Notes: generated by a model not told the origin, from the letters alone. 64,000 nucleotides of DNA from DAINPP01 sp963667315 (GCA_963667315.1 OY763325.1:2976001-3040000), one strand, 5' to 3'. Counted from the first letter of the stretch, positions 33,676 through 42,320 are shown. Numbers and translations are program-made.

Positions 33676-35403
33676 ATGTCGCATGAATACAAGGATTACA
33701 GACCACCATGGATAGAGGAAAGACCGCCTGAGAGAAGTTTTCGTTCCATCCTGAAATGGGGAGATCCCTCAGCTTACAAACATCCGAACGAAAGACTTTT
33801 CAAGCTGATGAAAAAGACCTTTTCGATGACAGATGAGGATTTCAGCAAACCGAGGGAAACGGGTTATGAAAAAGTTATCGCGGATATACCGCTCAAATTG
33901 AAACCGGAGCAGATCAGGAGATTTGAACAGATCGTTGGAACGGAGAATGTAACGGATGATATCTATTACAGACTCGGTGTGTCATACGGAAAGACGATGA
34001 TCGATTCCATGAGGCTCCGAAAGGGGATTGTTGAGAATGTAGCCGATCTTGTATTGTATCCCCGCTCATCGGAAGACATCGTCGAAATCGTTAAAACCTG
34101 CAACGAACAGAAGATTCCCATATATGTATTTGGTGGCGGTTCAACCGTAACGAGAGGCATGGAAGCCGTAAAAGGCGGGATTTCCCTGGATATGAGGCGG
34201 CATATGAACAAAGTGGTTGCTTTCAACGAAGTGGATCAGACCATCACTGTTCAGGCTGGGATGCAGGGACCGGATTATGAAAGGATTCTCAACGAGGCAC
34301 CAGAGAATGAACTCAAAGCGAGGAGAAGATATACGGGCGGGCATTTCCCGCAATCCTTTGAATACTCCTCAGTTGGCGGCTGGGTTGTCACAAGGGGCGC
34401 CGGACAGAATTCCACCTATTACGGAAAGATCGAAGATATGGTCATTAGTCAGGAATATGTAACACCGGCAGGTGTTATTAAGACACCTTATTACCCGGCG
34501 ATGGCGACCGGACCGGATCTGAATGAGATCATGATGGGTTCCGAAGGGACATTTGGTATCCTGACGACTGTAACCCTCAGGGTGTTCCGATACAATCCCG
34601 AAAATAGAAAAAAATTCAGCTTCATCTTTAAGAACTGGGATGATGCGATGGCAGCCGGAAGAGAAATCATGCAGTCTGAAATAGGCTATCCGTCGGTGTT
34701 CAGACTGTCTGATCCTGAAGAGACGGATGTCATGATGAAACTTTACGGGGTTGAAGGGACTGCTATCGAAAAGATTCTCAACATGAGAGGCTTCAAGCCG
34801 ATGGAAAGATGTCTCTTTCTCGGCTGGTCGGAAGGGGATAAGGCATTTTCTGCCACGATGAAGCGACGTGTCAAGAAGATTTGCAGAAAATACGGTGCGA
34901 TGTATGCAACGGGCTTCATTACATCCTCCTGGGAAAAAGGAAGGTTTACCGACCCGTATATGCGGGAGGATTTACAGGATTATGGCATCATGATCGATAC
35001 TCTTGAATGTGCCGTCACCTGGTCTCAGATGAAAGCAGTGCATGAAGGGGTGAGAAAATACTGTAAGAGCAGACCCAATACCATCTGTATGACGCATATG
35101 TCACATTGTTATCCGCAGGGGGCGAATCTGTACTTCATATTTATAGCAAAGATGAGTGAGATAGACGAATATCTCGATTATCAGAGTGGTATCCTTGACC
35201 ATATACAGAAATACGGGGCAGCGATGAGTCATCATCATGGAATCGGAAAGATGACGGCACCGTGGCTTGAGCATCAGCTGGGGAAAAATCAGTATGAGAT
35301 CTTCAGGACGCTGAAGGAACACTTTGACCCGAACCTTATCATGAATCCCGGTGGCACGCTTGGATTTGACCTTGAAGAGGAAGAGAAGCGGAAAATCAGA
35401 TAG
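33676..35403 (+). CDS. FAD-linked oxidase of the alkyl-DHAP synthase / GlcD family
   Basis: The 575-residue protein has an N-terminal WGDPSAYKHPNERLF segment, then the PCMH-type FAD domain (DLVLYPRSSEDIVEIV, IYVFGGGSTVTRGME, SVGGWVVTRGAGQNSTYYGKI, MGSEGTFGILTTVTLRVF) and the FAD-oxidase C-terminal domain with SHHHGIGK. The His-rich loop HHH and the overall order resemble alkyldihydroxyacetonephosphate synthase more than D-lactate dehydrogenase. True AGPS makes ether lipids from acyl-DHAP; bacterial relatives are mostly uncharacterised. It lies 129 bases behind the FGGY kinase in the same direction, so it may share the operon's substrate. Confidence 0.8.
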   Translation: MSHEYKDYRPPWIEERPPERSFRSILKWGDPSAYKHPNERLFKLMKKTFSMTDEDFSKPRETGYEKVIADIPLKLKPEQIRRFEQIVGTENVTDDIYYRLGVSYGKTMIDSMRLRKGIVENVADLVLYPRSSEDIVEIVKTCNEQKIPIYVFGGGSTVTRGMEAVKGGISLDMRRHMNKVVAFNEVDQTITVQAGMQGPDYERILNEAPENELKARRRYTGGHFPQSFEYSSVGGWVVTRGAGQNSTYYGKIEDMVISQEYVTPAGVIKTPYYPAMATGPDLNEIMMGSEGTFGILTTVTLRVFRYNPENRKKFSFIFKNWDDAMAAGREIMQSEIGYPSVFRLSDPEETDVMMKLYGVEGTAIEKILNMRGFKPMERCLFLGWSEGDKAFSATMKRRVKKICRKYGAMYATGFITSSWEKGRFTDPYMREDLQDYGIMIDTLECAVTWSQMKAVHEGVRKYCKSRPNTICMTHMSHCYPQGANLYFIFIAKMSEIDEYLDYQSGILDHIQKYGAAMSHHHGIGKMTAPWLEHQLGKNQYEIFRTLKEHFDPNLIMNPGGTLGFDLEEEEKRKIR

Positions 35404-35431
35404 AAACTGTCTGTTCTTGGCAGAAAACGTG

Positions 35432-35454
35432 GGGGCGGAATATTTTCCGTCCGC
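35432..35454 (+). terminator. Weak hairpin after the FAD oxidase gene
   Basis: GGGGCGGAA and TTCCGTCCGC pair imperfectly around a TATT loop, 28 bases after the stop. There is no T-run behind it, so termination here is only suggested. Confidence 0.35.
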
Positions 35455-35492
35455 ATATTATAGAATGAATGCCCGTTGATGTTTCATTACCT

Positions 35493-36986
35493 TCAGAGTT
35501 TATCGATATTCTCAAGCAGAAATTCCAGTTCGGGATCTCTGCCTTCATCATAATGATCGATATCAAAATCCAGAATATAATCGGGAATAACGCCTCTTGT
35601 TCTATCGGTGTCCCCCGGGGCAACACCGATAGTAAGTGGCAGGACATAGCCGAGTTTTGAATTTGGGAGATAGTATTTTGAGATATTCCCTGAATAGGAC
35701 TTTGGATGATTCGTTTCCTGCCCGAGGATGATACCGTTTTTGTAATTGTACCGGAAGGTTCTGGCAAGGCTGATTCCTGCCGAAGCCGTCTTACCGCTGA
35801 TGAGTAAATAAACCTTTCCTGTATACCTGTTATTTTTATTTATCGGATTTTGGGCAATGTGTTCACCTGCTGAGATAATTTCACCATTTTCTGCAACCAT
35901 AATCTCTTTTAACAGTGGGTTTTGAGGAAGGAATGGGAGATGCCAGAATAGTGAAGGGATTTTTTCCTGATAGAGTTCGTAATCGCATACAAAGTTGTAG
36001 AAATCTTTTACACGATCGCTTACCGTTACGGTGAAATCGTCAACCGTTTTGTATGAATCATTGGCGATAAAATTATAGACATAATGCCCCCAATTGGCGT
36101 TTCCGCCGCCATTACTGCGCAAGTCTATAACGATGCTTTCTGAATCGTGATATTTCCTGAAGAATTCATCCACCTTTTTTTTGAAATAGGCAAGATTCCC
36201 TGAAAAATAATTCAATTCGAGAACCGGAATGGTGTTTCCTGCATAGCGGTATTGATAATACAGCCCAATATTCTTTTTTTGATTGAAAACAGCAGGATGT
36301 GTTTTGGACAGTGTTAAACGCTTTGTATGAATTTTATCGTCATACTGATATTCGATAACACAATCATTTTTCAGCTTCAGTAAATGGGGAACATACGTTG
36401 CAAACCAGTTTTCTACAAAGCTGTTAGTTCCAGATTGCAGAGGTGTTGTTGAATACTCTGCGATCATTTCATACAGCTTATCCATTTTCACGGAATTGAT
36501 AGAGATGATTTCTGCTTTATACGGTATTTCTGTCTCTTTGATAATGTTGTAGAATTTTTCTTCTCTGTACAATATGGAGAAAGGCAGGTATATGGAATTC
36601 CAGTCCAAAGGAGATACAATCCATGTATGGGAATCGTCGATAGCACCGGCAAGTTTTGAAAGCTTCATATACAAATTTCCAACAGTAATCGTGTCTTCCC
36701 GAGCCAGTTCAGAAAGAATCTTTGAAACTTTCCAATCAAATTCATTTTCTGTGATGAAAAAGAAAGGATTTGGATGATTGTTTTTTATCTCGTAGACATA
36801 ATATTCAACATCTTTGACCGCCTCATCGGATGTAAGCAGCATTTGAGAAAAACTTTCCTCAGTCGTCAGCCTATAATGATGTGCATAGTAAGGTTCCTTT
36901 GTAAATGCCAGAAGAACAAACCACAGAATAATCAGAATTCCTACAATGAGTAACAGCAGTAAGGGAATTTTAATTATTTTTCTCAT
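35493..36986 (-). CDS. S41 family serine peptidase, copy 1
   Basis: A 497-residue protein with an N-terminal membrane helix (about 5-27, IPLLLLLIVGILIILWFVLLAF), so the enzyme faces outside the cytoplasm. The S41 core is visible at IVIDLRSNGGGNANWG and VYLLISGKTASAGISLARTF, where the Ser of the TASAG segment is the expected nucleophile; ILGQETNHPKSYSG follows. No PDZ domain is evident, and the long N-terminal half looks like the Tricorn-type/ClpP-fold S41 group seen in many bacteria of the gut and sediments. It is adjacent to a paralogue of exactly equal length (14 bases away), clearly a tandem duplication. Substrates are unknown. Confidence 0.85.
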   Translation of the reverse strand: MRKIIKIPLLLLLIVGILIILWFVLLAFTKEPYYAHHYRLTTEESFSQMLLTSDEAVKDVEYYVYEIKNNHPNPFFFITENEFDWKVSKILSELAREDTITVGNLYMKLSKLAGAIDDSHTWIVSPLDWNSIYLPFSILYREEKFYNIIKETEIPYKAEIISINSVKMDKLYEMIAEYSTTPLQSGTNSFVENWFATYVPHLLKLKNDCVIEYQYDDKIHTKRLTLSKTHPAVFNQKKNIGLYYQYRYAGNTIPVLELNYFSGNLAYFKKKVDEFFRKYHDSESIVIDLRSNGGGNANWGHYVYNFIANDSYKTVDDFTVTVSDRVKDFYNFVCDYELYQEKIPSLFWHLPFLPQNPLLKEIMVAENGEIISAGEHIAQNPINKNNRYTGKVYLLISGKTASAGISLARTFRYNYKNGIILGQETNHPKSYSGNISKYYLPNSKLGYVLPLTIGVAPGDTDRTRGVIPDYILDFDIDHYDEGRDPELEFLLENIDKL

Positions 36987-37000
36987 ACCGTCTCCTTTTA

Positions 37001-38494
37001 TTACAGTTTATCTATTGTTGCGACCAGAAATTCCAGTTCGGGATCTTTTCCTTCCCCATACGCTTCAATTCCAAAATTGAGGTAATAGTCGGGAAGAACG
37101 CCGTGCCCGTCGTCAATTCCATCGGCATCCACACAGTAAGTGACGGGTAGTCTGTAATTCAGCTTTGAATTTGGTAATGTGTACCGCGTGGCATTTCCCG
37201 AATAAGAAGCGGGATGATTGGTCTCCTGTCCGAGGATGATACCGTCCGCTTTGTTGAATCGGAAAGCCGCAGCAAAGTCTATTGCGGCAGATCCCGTGTT
37301 GCCGCCGGTTAACAGAAAGACATTTCCCTTGTAGCGATCTGTTTCGACGATCCTGTTAATTCTTACGATTTTACCTCTTTTGATAAGGGTTCCCTTTTCA
37401 GCACCGAGTATTTCCCGGTAAAATGTCAGGTCCGGCAGGATATTCAGTGCGACATCCCAGAAAACGGAAGGGACTTTGAAATCGTAAAGTGAGGCCTGAT
37501 AGTTGTAGGTATAAAAAGCCTTTGAATAATCGTTTACGGGGATCTGAAAATCACCGAAGGACGTGTATTTATCTCCCGCAAAGTGATCAAGCACATAGTA
37601 TCCCCAGGCATCACTGCCGCCACCGTTGTTTCTGATATCGATCACGATATTCTCTGAATTGCCGTACCTTTTGAAGAAATCATCCACGGTCGTTTTAAAT
37701 GATTCAAAATTTCCTGCGAATTGATTACATTCAAGGACCGGAATCGTCTTTTTATTTGATTCAAATTCATAGAAGCGAACCGTTTCACGCTGGGTTTTTT
37801 TATCAGACCATTCTTCAAGCTGAATGACTTCTGTTTTGATCTCATCATTTATCCTGTATTCAACGCTATAATCCTGATCTGTTTTTATGAGAAGCGGGAT
37901 CATGGCCTTAAAGATACTCTGTACATATCTGTCCGTTCCGGACTTAAGAGGTGTGTGTGAGAATTGTGCCAGTAAGTTGTAAAGTTCCACGGATTCAACC
38001 GAATTGATGGCAAGAATCTCTGCTTTGTAGGGTATGATGCAATCCTTTCTGAGGTTGTAGAATTTATCATCTGTATAGTTAATGTCAATCGGAAGCTGAT
38101 AAAGTTTTTTGAAGTTCGGCCAATGTATTGCGGTGTGTGAGTCATCTATCATCCCGGTGATCTCAAGGAGATACAGGAACAATTCTCCGGTTGAAATTTC
38201 TTTTTTTTCAGCCATCTCTACTTTTATTGCCGTGACTTTCCGGTCAAGTTCGTTTTCCGATATGAAGGCAAAGGGCTTTGGATGATTGTTTTTTATATCA
38301 TAAATGTATGTGTCGATATCTTCGATGGCTTTTTCAGAGGCCAGTGAGACACTGTTATAAGGATTTGTGAAAGCAGTCTGATAGCCGGGCTCATAGACCG
38401 GTTTTTTTGTGAATATAAACAGAACAAACCATAAGGCTGCAAGAACAGCGAGAACCAGGAAAATAATAAAGGTGATTTTTAATGTCTTTTTCAT
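37001..38494 (-). CDS. S41 family serine peptidase, copy 2
   Basis: Same length (497 residues) and the same layout as the downstream copy: membrane helix at about 5-27, IVIDIRNNGGGSDAWGYYVLD, then VFLLTGGNTGSAAIDFAAAF with Ser in the TGSAA segment and ILGQETNHPASYSG. Both end in nearly identical residues (DPELEFLV/L ... IDKL), and the last codons share a stretch of about 20 identical bases. Differences around the nucleophile (GKTASAGIS versus GNTGSAAID) suggest that the two have diverged in specificity. It is the first gene of the pair. Confidence 0.85.
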   Translation of the reverse strand: MKKTLKITFIIFLVLAVLAALWFVLFIFTKKPVYEPGYQTAFTNPYNSVSLASEKAIEDIDTYIYDIKNNHPKPFAFISENELDRKVTAIKVEMAEKKEISTGELFLYLLEITGMIDDSHTAIHWPNFKKLYQLPIDINYTDDKFYNLRKDCIIPYKAEILAINSVESVELYNLLAQFSHTPLKSGTDRYVQSIFKAMIPLLIKTDQDYSVEYRINDEIKTEVIQLEEWSDKKTQRETVRFYEFESNKKTIPVLECNQFAGNFESFKTTVDDFFKRYGNSENIVIDIRNNGGGSDAWGYYVLDHFAGDKYTSFGDFQIPVNDYSKAFYTYNYQASLYDFKVPSVFWDVALNILPDLTFYREILGAEKGTLIKRGKIVRINRIVETDRYKGNVFLLTGGNTGSAAIDFAAAFRFNKADGIILGQETNHPASYSGNATRYTLPNSKLNYRLPVTYCVDADGIDDGHGVLPDYYLNFGIEAYGEGKDPELEFLVATIDKL

Positions 38495-38553
38495 GAAACC
38501 TCCCGAATGATGTTGTAAATGATATCGTTGAATTATACAGAAAATAGTATCAA

Positions 38554-39012
38554 TTAAAAAACATACCTCGCACCGAGGGAGGTGGTAAACGTAAGAGCCG
38601 GTATTGGAAGCACGTATACAAGGGGAACAACCTCAAAAAAGACTTCACAACGTTTATCCTCATAAAATTCAAAGGGGATTTGTATTCCAATTGGTATTCG
38701 AGCTGAAACCATTACCCCCTCAAATGAGGCCGGGAATGTGATACCCGTTCCAAAGCCCCAGTAACCATCTAACGAGATGTGTTCGTTTATCGCTATGTCG
38801 GGAGAAAAGAATAAAAGATCCGTACTGCTGTTGAAAACGGTATAGCTGAACGCAGTGAGAAAGGCAGCCGACAGATCAATCCCAAAGTTGTCGTTGAACT
38901 GGTATTTTGCCGTTATCTTTCCCGGTAATCCAATTGATGCCCCGAGCGAAAATTTCCCGAACCCGATAATTGTTATGATAAGTACGATTGAAAGCATAAT
39001 TATTTTCTTCAT
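38554..39012 (-). CDS. Small secreted beta-rich protein, candidate outer-membrane barrel
   Basis: After a signal peptide (MKKIIMLSIVLIITIIGFGKFSLGA) the 152-residue product consists of alternating amphipathic strands such as GKITAKYQFNDNFGIDLSAAF, HISLDGYWGFGTGITFPASF and FTTSLGARYVF. It ends in Phe, the usual last residue of outer-membrane barrels recognised by the Bam complex. The start at 39012 follows AAGGGGACAAG; an upstream in-frame start is less likely because it precedes the signal peptide. No family name can be given. It is the clearest hint in the window that the organism has an outer membrane. Confidence 0.6.
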   Translation of the reverse strand: MKKIIMLSIVLIITIIGFGKFSLGASIGLPGKITAKYQFNDNFGIDLSAAFLTAFSYTVFNSSTDLLFFSPDIAINEHISLDGYWGFGTGITFPASFEGVMVSARIPIGIQIPFEFYEDKRCEVFFEVVPLVYVLPIPALTFTTSLGARYVF

Positions 39013-39127
39013 GATTTCTTGTCCCCTTCTTATTTTATTACTCCAGTATAACATGATGAAATACTCTCAAATAGCATTTGAAGTGTTTTCACTCAGAGGG
39101 GATGAAGAAAGACTGATATTCGATGAA

Positions 39128-39160
39128 GACCCCACCAAGCAGCAAAGTCCGGCGGGGGTC
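39128..39160. repeat. GC-rich inverted repeat between convergent-free genes
   Basis: GACCCCACC and GGCGGGGGTC pair with one or two imperfections around a 14-base loop. It lies 53 bases downstream of the Acg-like gene and has no T-run, so it is not a clear terminator. Its GC content contrasts with the surrounding AT-rich DNA. Confidence 0.4.
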
Positions 39161-39212
39161 CGGCATACATATTGTTGGGGATCTCTTTTAGTTTGTTAAA
39201 AAATAAAAGCGC

Positions 39213-40325
39213 TTAATCAATCAGAATATCCTGAACAAGATGCCTAATTGGTGGATTGTTGACCAGTTCTGATTTTTTTATACCTATCAGAAGCATGATT
39301 TCTTTGTCCGGACTGTACTTTTTCTTGAACCCATCTTTAAGCGGTCGCACAGCTTCAAAATCTTCGAGTAACTGGACGGACGGTCTGAGGGTATAACCTT
39401 TTATAGCTGTAGTCATTGCCTGATAGAATTCACCCGTTTTGATATAATCAACACGCGTTGGATTTTCTGCCTTTATGAGTATGTAAACAAACTCTTTTGT
39501 CAGTCTTTCATCAAACATCTTGATACTGGATTGTCCGAAACTTTCCCAGTTTCCGGCACTGATTTTGATGACCGGCTGTAAAAATGGCATCAGGACGGAG
39601 GGTAATGTGTTGAGTGAGAGTCCGTATCTGTATTTCGTCTTGTCCCATTCGGTAAATCTGAAGTTTTCAAGTAATTCCTTCATGGCTGCTTCGTCTCCTG
39701 ATTCAACAGCATAGGCCTTTCTGAGCCAGGATTGGATATCAGAATCATCTTTGACAAAGATGATTTCATACTCAAGGCCGGGAAAATTTTCGGAGAGTCT
39801 GTCGATTTCGTCTATAATATTACTTTCCTCTTCCCCTTCAACATAATTAAAGGATGCGGAGGTGATTATATCAACCGGTTTTGGGGCGAATTTCCTTTCT
39901 ATTGTAATATCCGCTATCTTCATCTTCTTCCCGTCAATCTTCATGTCGGAATAGTTGATATATGTTTCGTAACCGTAGCAAGTGGCAGATTCCCTGAATT
40001 TTTCAATGAAAGTTCCCTGACTGATGAGGGTCTGCCGGTTTTTCCTGTCGATAACGGGAAGTGATTTGTTCAAATCTGCGTAGAGTTCCATCTCTGTGCT
40101 GCTTTTTATCCTGACAAGCCAGGGTTGCATATTATGTGAACTGCTTGCCGTAATGGCTCCCGCAAGTACCTTTTCGCAATCAGTCTTCAGTGTTCTTGCA
40201 TAGGCGGAGTTCCACACACGTTTGTATTTCTTTTTAAGAAATGAACCGTCCAGCACGCAAAACAGTATTATAATTCCTATGATTACAGAAAATAGAATCA
40301 GCATTCCTTTACCTCTCCTTTTCAT
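39213..40325 (-). CDS. Membrane-anchored Acg-like nitroreductase-fold protein
   Basis: Starting at ATG 40325 behind GGAGGAAAG, the product has 370 residues. A membrane helix occupies about residues 6-26 (GMLILFSVIIGIIILFCVL). The motif AGAITASSSHNMQPW is the FMN-binding signature of the Acg branch of nitroreductases (compare ASSHNTQPW); the matching C-terminal half has YIKTGEFYQAMTTAIKGYTL. Acg proteins lack ordinary nitroreductase activity and are thought to hold flavin. A TetR-type operator and a truncated TetR reading frame lie just upstream. Confidence 0.7.
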   Translation of the reverse strand: MKRRGKGMLILFSVIIGIIILFCVLDGSFLKKKYKRVWNSAYARTLKTDCEKVLAGAITASSSHNMQPWLVRIKSSTEMELYADLNKSLPVIDRKNRQTLISQGTFIEKFRESATCYGYETYINYSDMKIDGKKMKIADITIERKFAPKPVDIITSASFNYVEGEEESNIIDEIDRLSENFPGLEYEIIFVKDDSDIQSWLRKAYAVESGDEAAMKELLENFRFTEWDKTKYRYGLSLNTLPSVLMPFLQPVIKISAGNWESFGQSSIKMFDERLTKEFVYILIKAENPTRVDYIKTGEFYQAMTTAIKGYTLRPSVQLLEDFEAVRPLKDGFKKKYSPDKEIMLLIGIKKSELVNNPPIRHLVQDILID

Positions 40326-40461
40326 CAGTCTTTCCTCCAAATAATGTCATCCGTATTTTTATGTTTTCGTCAGCCTTTATCTGCATCAGTTCCCTTTCAT
40401 ACTGTAGATTGAGTAAGGCATCTGATATCTTTTCTCGTATCTGTCGTGGTTTTTCTTTCAT
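40309..40461 (-). pseudogene. 50-residue TetR stub upstream of the Acg-like gene
   Basis: The frame from ATG 40461 to TAA at 40309 encodes MKEKPRQIREKISDALLNLQ and 30 more residues. The IREKISDALLNL stretch with the following YEREL resembles the first helix of TetR regulators, but the helix-turn-helix that should come next is missing and the frame runs out over the start of the Acg-like gene. A perfect TetR-type palindrome and promoter still stand in front. I read it as a remnant or a regulator reduced to its N-terminus; a genuine small protein remains possible. Confidence 0.45.
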
Positions 40462-40479
40462 AGTCTTACTTCCGGGAAA

Positions 40480-40500
40480 AAGTAAACTTACAGTTTACTT
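40480..40500. promoter_or_regulatory. Perfect TetR-type operator
   Basis: AAGTAAACT (40480-40488), centre TAC, AGTTTACTT (40492-40500): nine-base perfect arms. It follows the -10 box of the promoter at 40508-40537, so binding would block transcription of the stub and the Acg-like gene. Confidence 0.7.
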
Positions 40501-40507
40501 CTGTGAG

Positions 40508-40537
40508 AGTCTATCATATTCTTTGTTTTTTTGTCAA
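40508..40537 (-). promoter_or_regulatory. Sigma-70 promoter of the Acg-like gene
   Basis: On the minus strand: TTGACA (40537-40532), 18-base spacer, TAGACT (40513-40508). The palindromic operator begins eight bases further on. Confidence 0.65.
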
Positions 40538-40543
40538 GCAGAA

Positions 40544-40582
40544 ATAAAAAAAGGACAATTCAATTGATCAAATTGTCCTTTT
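40544..40582 (-). terminator. Terminator upstream of the Acg-like gene promoter, end of the hydrolase gene
   Basis: A 12-bp stem (AAAAGGACAATT and its complement) with a 10-base loop lies 17 bases behind the stop of the hydrolase gene and ends in eight T on the minus strand. Confidence 0.8.
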
Positions 40583-40598
40583 AAGAGAAGTTTAAACC

Positions 40599-41519
40599 TT
40601 ACAGCAACTGTTTCTTTATAAATGCACAGATATCATTCATCGCTTCTTTGGCCTCCGGAAAGAGAGGTGAGAGTATCGGAAAGGCGTGCACCATTTTATC
40701 CCATTTTTTCAATATGGCCCGGTTTCCGTGTTTGATCGTTTTCTTCGCGAAATTGACGGTATCATCCAAATGAACTTCATATGTTCCCACACAAAGATAA
40801 ACAGGCGGCAAATTGCTCAAATCACCGAGAAGTGGTGAGAGGATTTCATCATCAAAGCTTGTATTTCCGGCATACCATTTTCCCCAGACATGCCACGAAT
40901 TGAGTGTGGCAATATCTTTGTGCAGATTTGTCCTGAACGATTTTGCTTTACAATTAAGATCCGTTAAAGGAGAGATCGCCACGCCCGCTATGGGTAGCTT
41001 GTCTCCTCTGTTTCTCAATGCCTTCAGGGTTGAAAGTGTGAATGTTCCACCAGCTGATTCCCCGCAAATGAGAATGTTTTCAGGTTTATACCCTTCTTGA
41101 ATCAGATAGTCATAAGCCATCATACAATCATCAACCGGGGCCGGAAACGGATGTTCCGGGGCGAGTCTGTAATCAAACAATAAAGCCTTTATACCGGTTC
41201 CGTTTACAAATTTGCTGACGTGCCCCCTGTGAGTGAGGCAGGAGCCGGATATGAAGCCCCCACCATGTATATAAAGGATGACTTTATCCTTTGGGGCATT
41301 TTGCGGGATGAGCCACTCGGCATACATCTCGTTGATTTTGACGGGTTTCTGTTCAATATTCTCCGGGACTATCTGTGTCTTAACAGAAGCCTTATCGACT
41401 TTGTTCCTGAATCCCTGAAAATCGTAATCTTCATCGACGTATTCTCTTTTCAGTTTGAAACTGAACAGATGTCTGTTTCTTATTAACCCAATGATTATTT
41501 TACTTCTTAGACTTTGCAT
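40599..41519 (-). CDS. Alpha/beta hydrolase of the hormone-sensitive lipase family
   Basis: A 306-residue cytoplasmic esterase starting at ATG 41519 behind AAGGAGAAA. The oxyanion motif is HGGGF (in VILYIHGGGFISG), the nucleophile sits in GESAGG, the acid is likely the Asp of HLDDTV and the base His is in MVHAFPIL. Family members cleave short acyl esters, including some antibiotics and acetylated sugars. It lies 64 bases behind a TetR gene in the same direction and probably forms an operon with it. Confidence 0.85.
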   Translation of the reverse strand: MQSLRSKIIIGLIRNRHLFSFKLKREYVDEDYDFQGFRNKVDKASVKTQIVPENIEQKPVKINEMYAEWLIPQNAPKDKVILYIHGGGFISGSCLTHRGHVSKFVNGTGIKALLFDYRLAPEHPFPAPVDDCMMAYDYLIQEGYKPENILICGESAGGTFTLSTLKALRNRGDKLPIAGVAISPLTDLNCKAKSFRTNLHKDIATLNSWHVWGKWYAGNTSFDDEILSPLLGDLSNLPPVYLCVGTYEVHLDDTVNFAKKTIKHGNRAILKKWDKMVHAFPILSPLFPEAKEAMNDICAFIKKQLL

Positions 41520-41583
41520 CTTATTTCTCCTTTTTTGCTGAATAATAATCAAGACTGATCAAATCCAGATAAAATTGAATGAG

Positions 41584-42210
41584 TCATGTGTCGGATATCG
41601 CTTCATTTGTCTTCAGGAAAGTGTGATAAAGGATTTCCGGTGAAGGCATCCTAAAGTTCTCCAGTCGTGTTGCCTTGTAAACGGCAAGTCCGTTGATGAA
41701 AGACCAGAATGCGACAGCCAGTTCATAGGGATCGCCGCCAACAACACTTCCATCACGCTGACCCTCTTCAAATATCGCTGCCATTATCCTGTATGATATA
41801 TCTCTGTTTTCAGATAACAGGGCTTTCACCTTTTCCGGAATGGCGGTAGAATTGGTGGCACTGGCTATGATACGTACCGTCTGGTTGAAATTATCACTGA
41901 TGTCGATCGTTTTTATCAGTTCTCTGATAGCCATTCGGATCTTTTTCTCAGCCGGGACATCAAGCTGTTTTAAACCTTCAACCGCCTCATTCATCTTTTC
42001 AAAGGCGTTGTGCAACACATCGTAATAGACATCATCTTTTGATTTGTAATAGTGATAAACGAGCCCTTGTGCCATTTGGGCTTCCACTGCGATGTCTTTT
42101 ATCTTCGTTGCGAAGAACCCCTTTGATGAAAACAGGTGAACAGCGGCATCCATAATCATCTTTTTTCTTTCGTTTCGCATCTTTTCGTTTTGTTCTTTCG
42201 TCCTTGCCAT
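41584..42210 (-). CDS. TetR family regulator upstream of the HSL hydrolase
   Basis: 208 residues. The N-terminal DNA-binding domain shows DAAVHLFSSKGFFATKIKDIA and the recognition part MAQGLVYHYYKSKDDVYYDV. The C-terminal ligand domain is typical in length and all-helical. Its AAAGGAGTGGAG site is strong. The promoter at 42249-42277 carries an inverted repeat that covers the -10 box, so it probably represses itself and the hydrolase. Confidence 0.88.
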   Translation of the reverse strand: MARTKEQNEKMRNERKKMIMDAAVHLFSSKGFFATKIKDIAVEAQMAQGLVYHYYKSKDDVYYDVLHNAFEKMNEAVEGLKQLDVPAEKKIRMAIRELIKTIDISDNFNQTVRIIASATNSTAIPEKVKALLSENRDISYRIMAAIFEEGQRDGSVVGGDPYELAVAFWSFINGLAVYKATRLENFRMPSPEILYHTFLKTNEAISDT

Positions 42211-42230
42211 TCTCCACTCCTTTTATATTG

Positions 42231-42277
42231 GTTGAACTTTCATTCAATATATTATCATGAAAATTCAACTTTGTCAA
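42231..42277 (-). promoter_or_regulatory. Promoter with TetR operator
   Basis: Minus strand TTGACA (42277-42272), 17-base spacer, TAATAT (42254-42249). An inverted repeat GTTGAACTTTCAT (42231-42243) / ATGAAAATTCAAC (42257-42269) matches at 12 of 13 positions and brackets the -10 box. It contains TGAACTTTCATTCA, one base away from the TGAAC-N4-GTTCA site found at the other TetR operon. Confidence 0.7.
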
Positions 42278-42287
42278 ATAGTAAAAA

Positions 42288-42320
42288 AACCGGTATGAAT
42301 GACAGCTGTTCATACCGGTT
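42288..42320 (-). terminator. Terminator of the ABC exporter operon
   Basis: A 12-bp stem (AACCGGTATGAA and its complement) with a 9-base loop, followed by TTTTTTT on the minus strand. It separates the ABC exporter genes from the downstream TetR/hydrolase operon. Confidence 0.8.

Noticed and set aside
38855..39199. 114-residue plus-strand frame across the barrel gene and the 39128 hairpin
   Set aside because: No ribosome binding site, no recognisable motif, and it lies antisense to a gene with a signal peptide and its own start signals.
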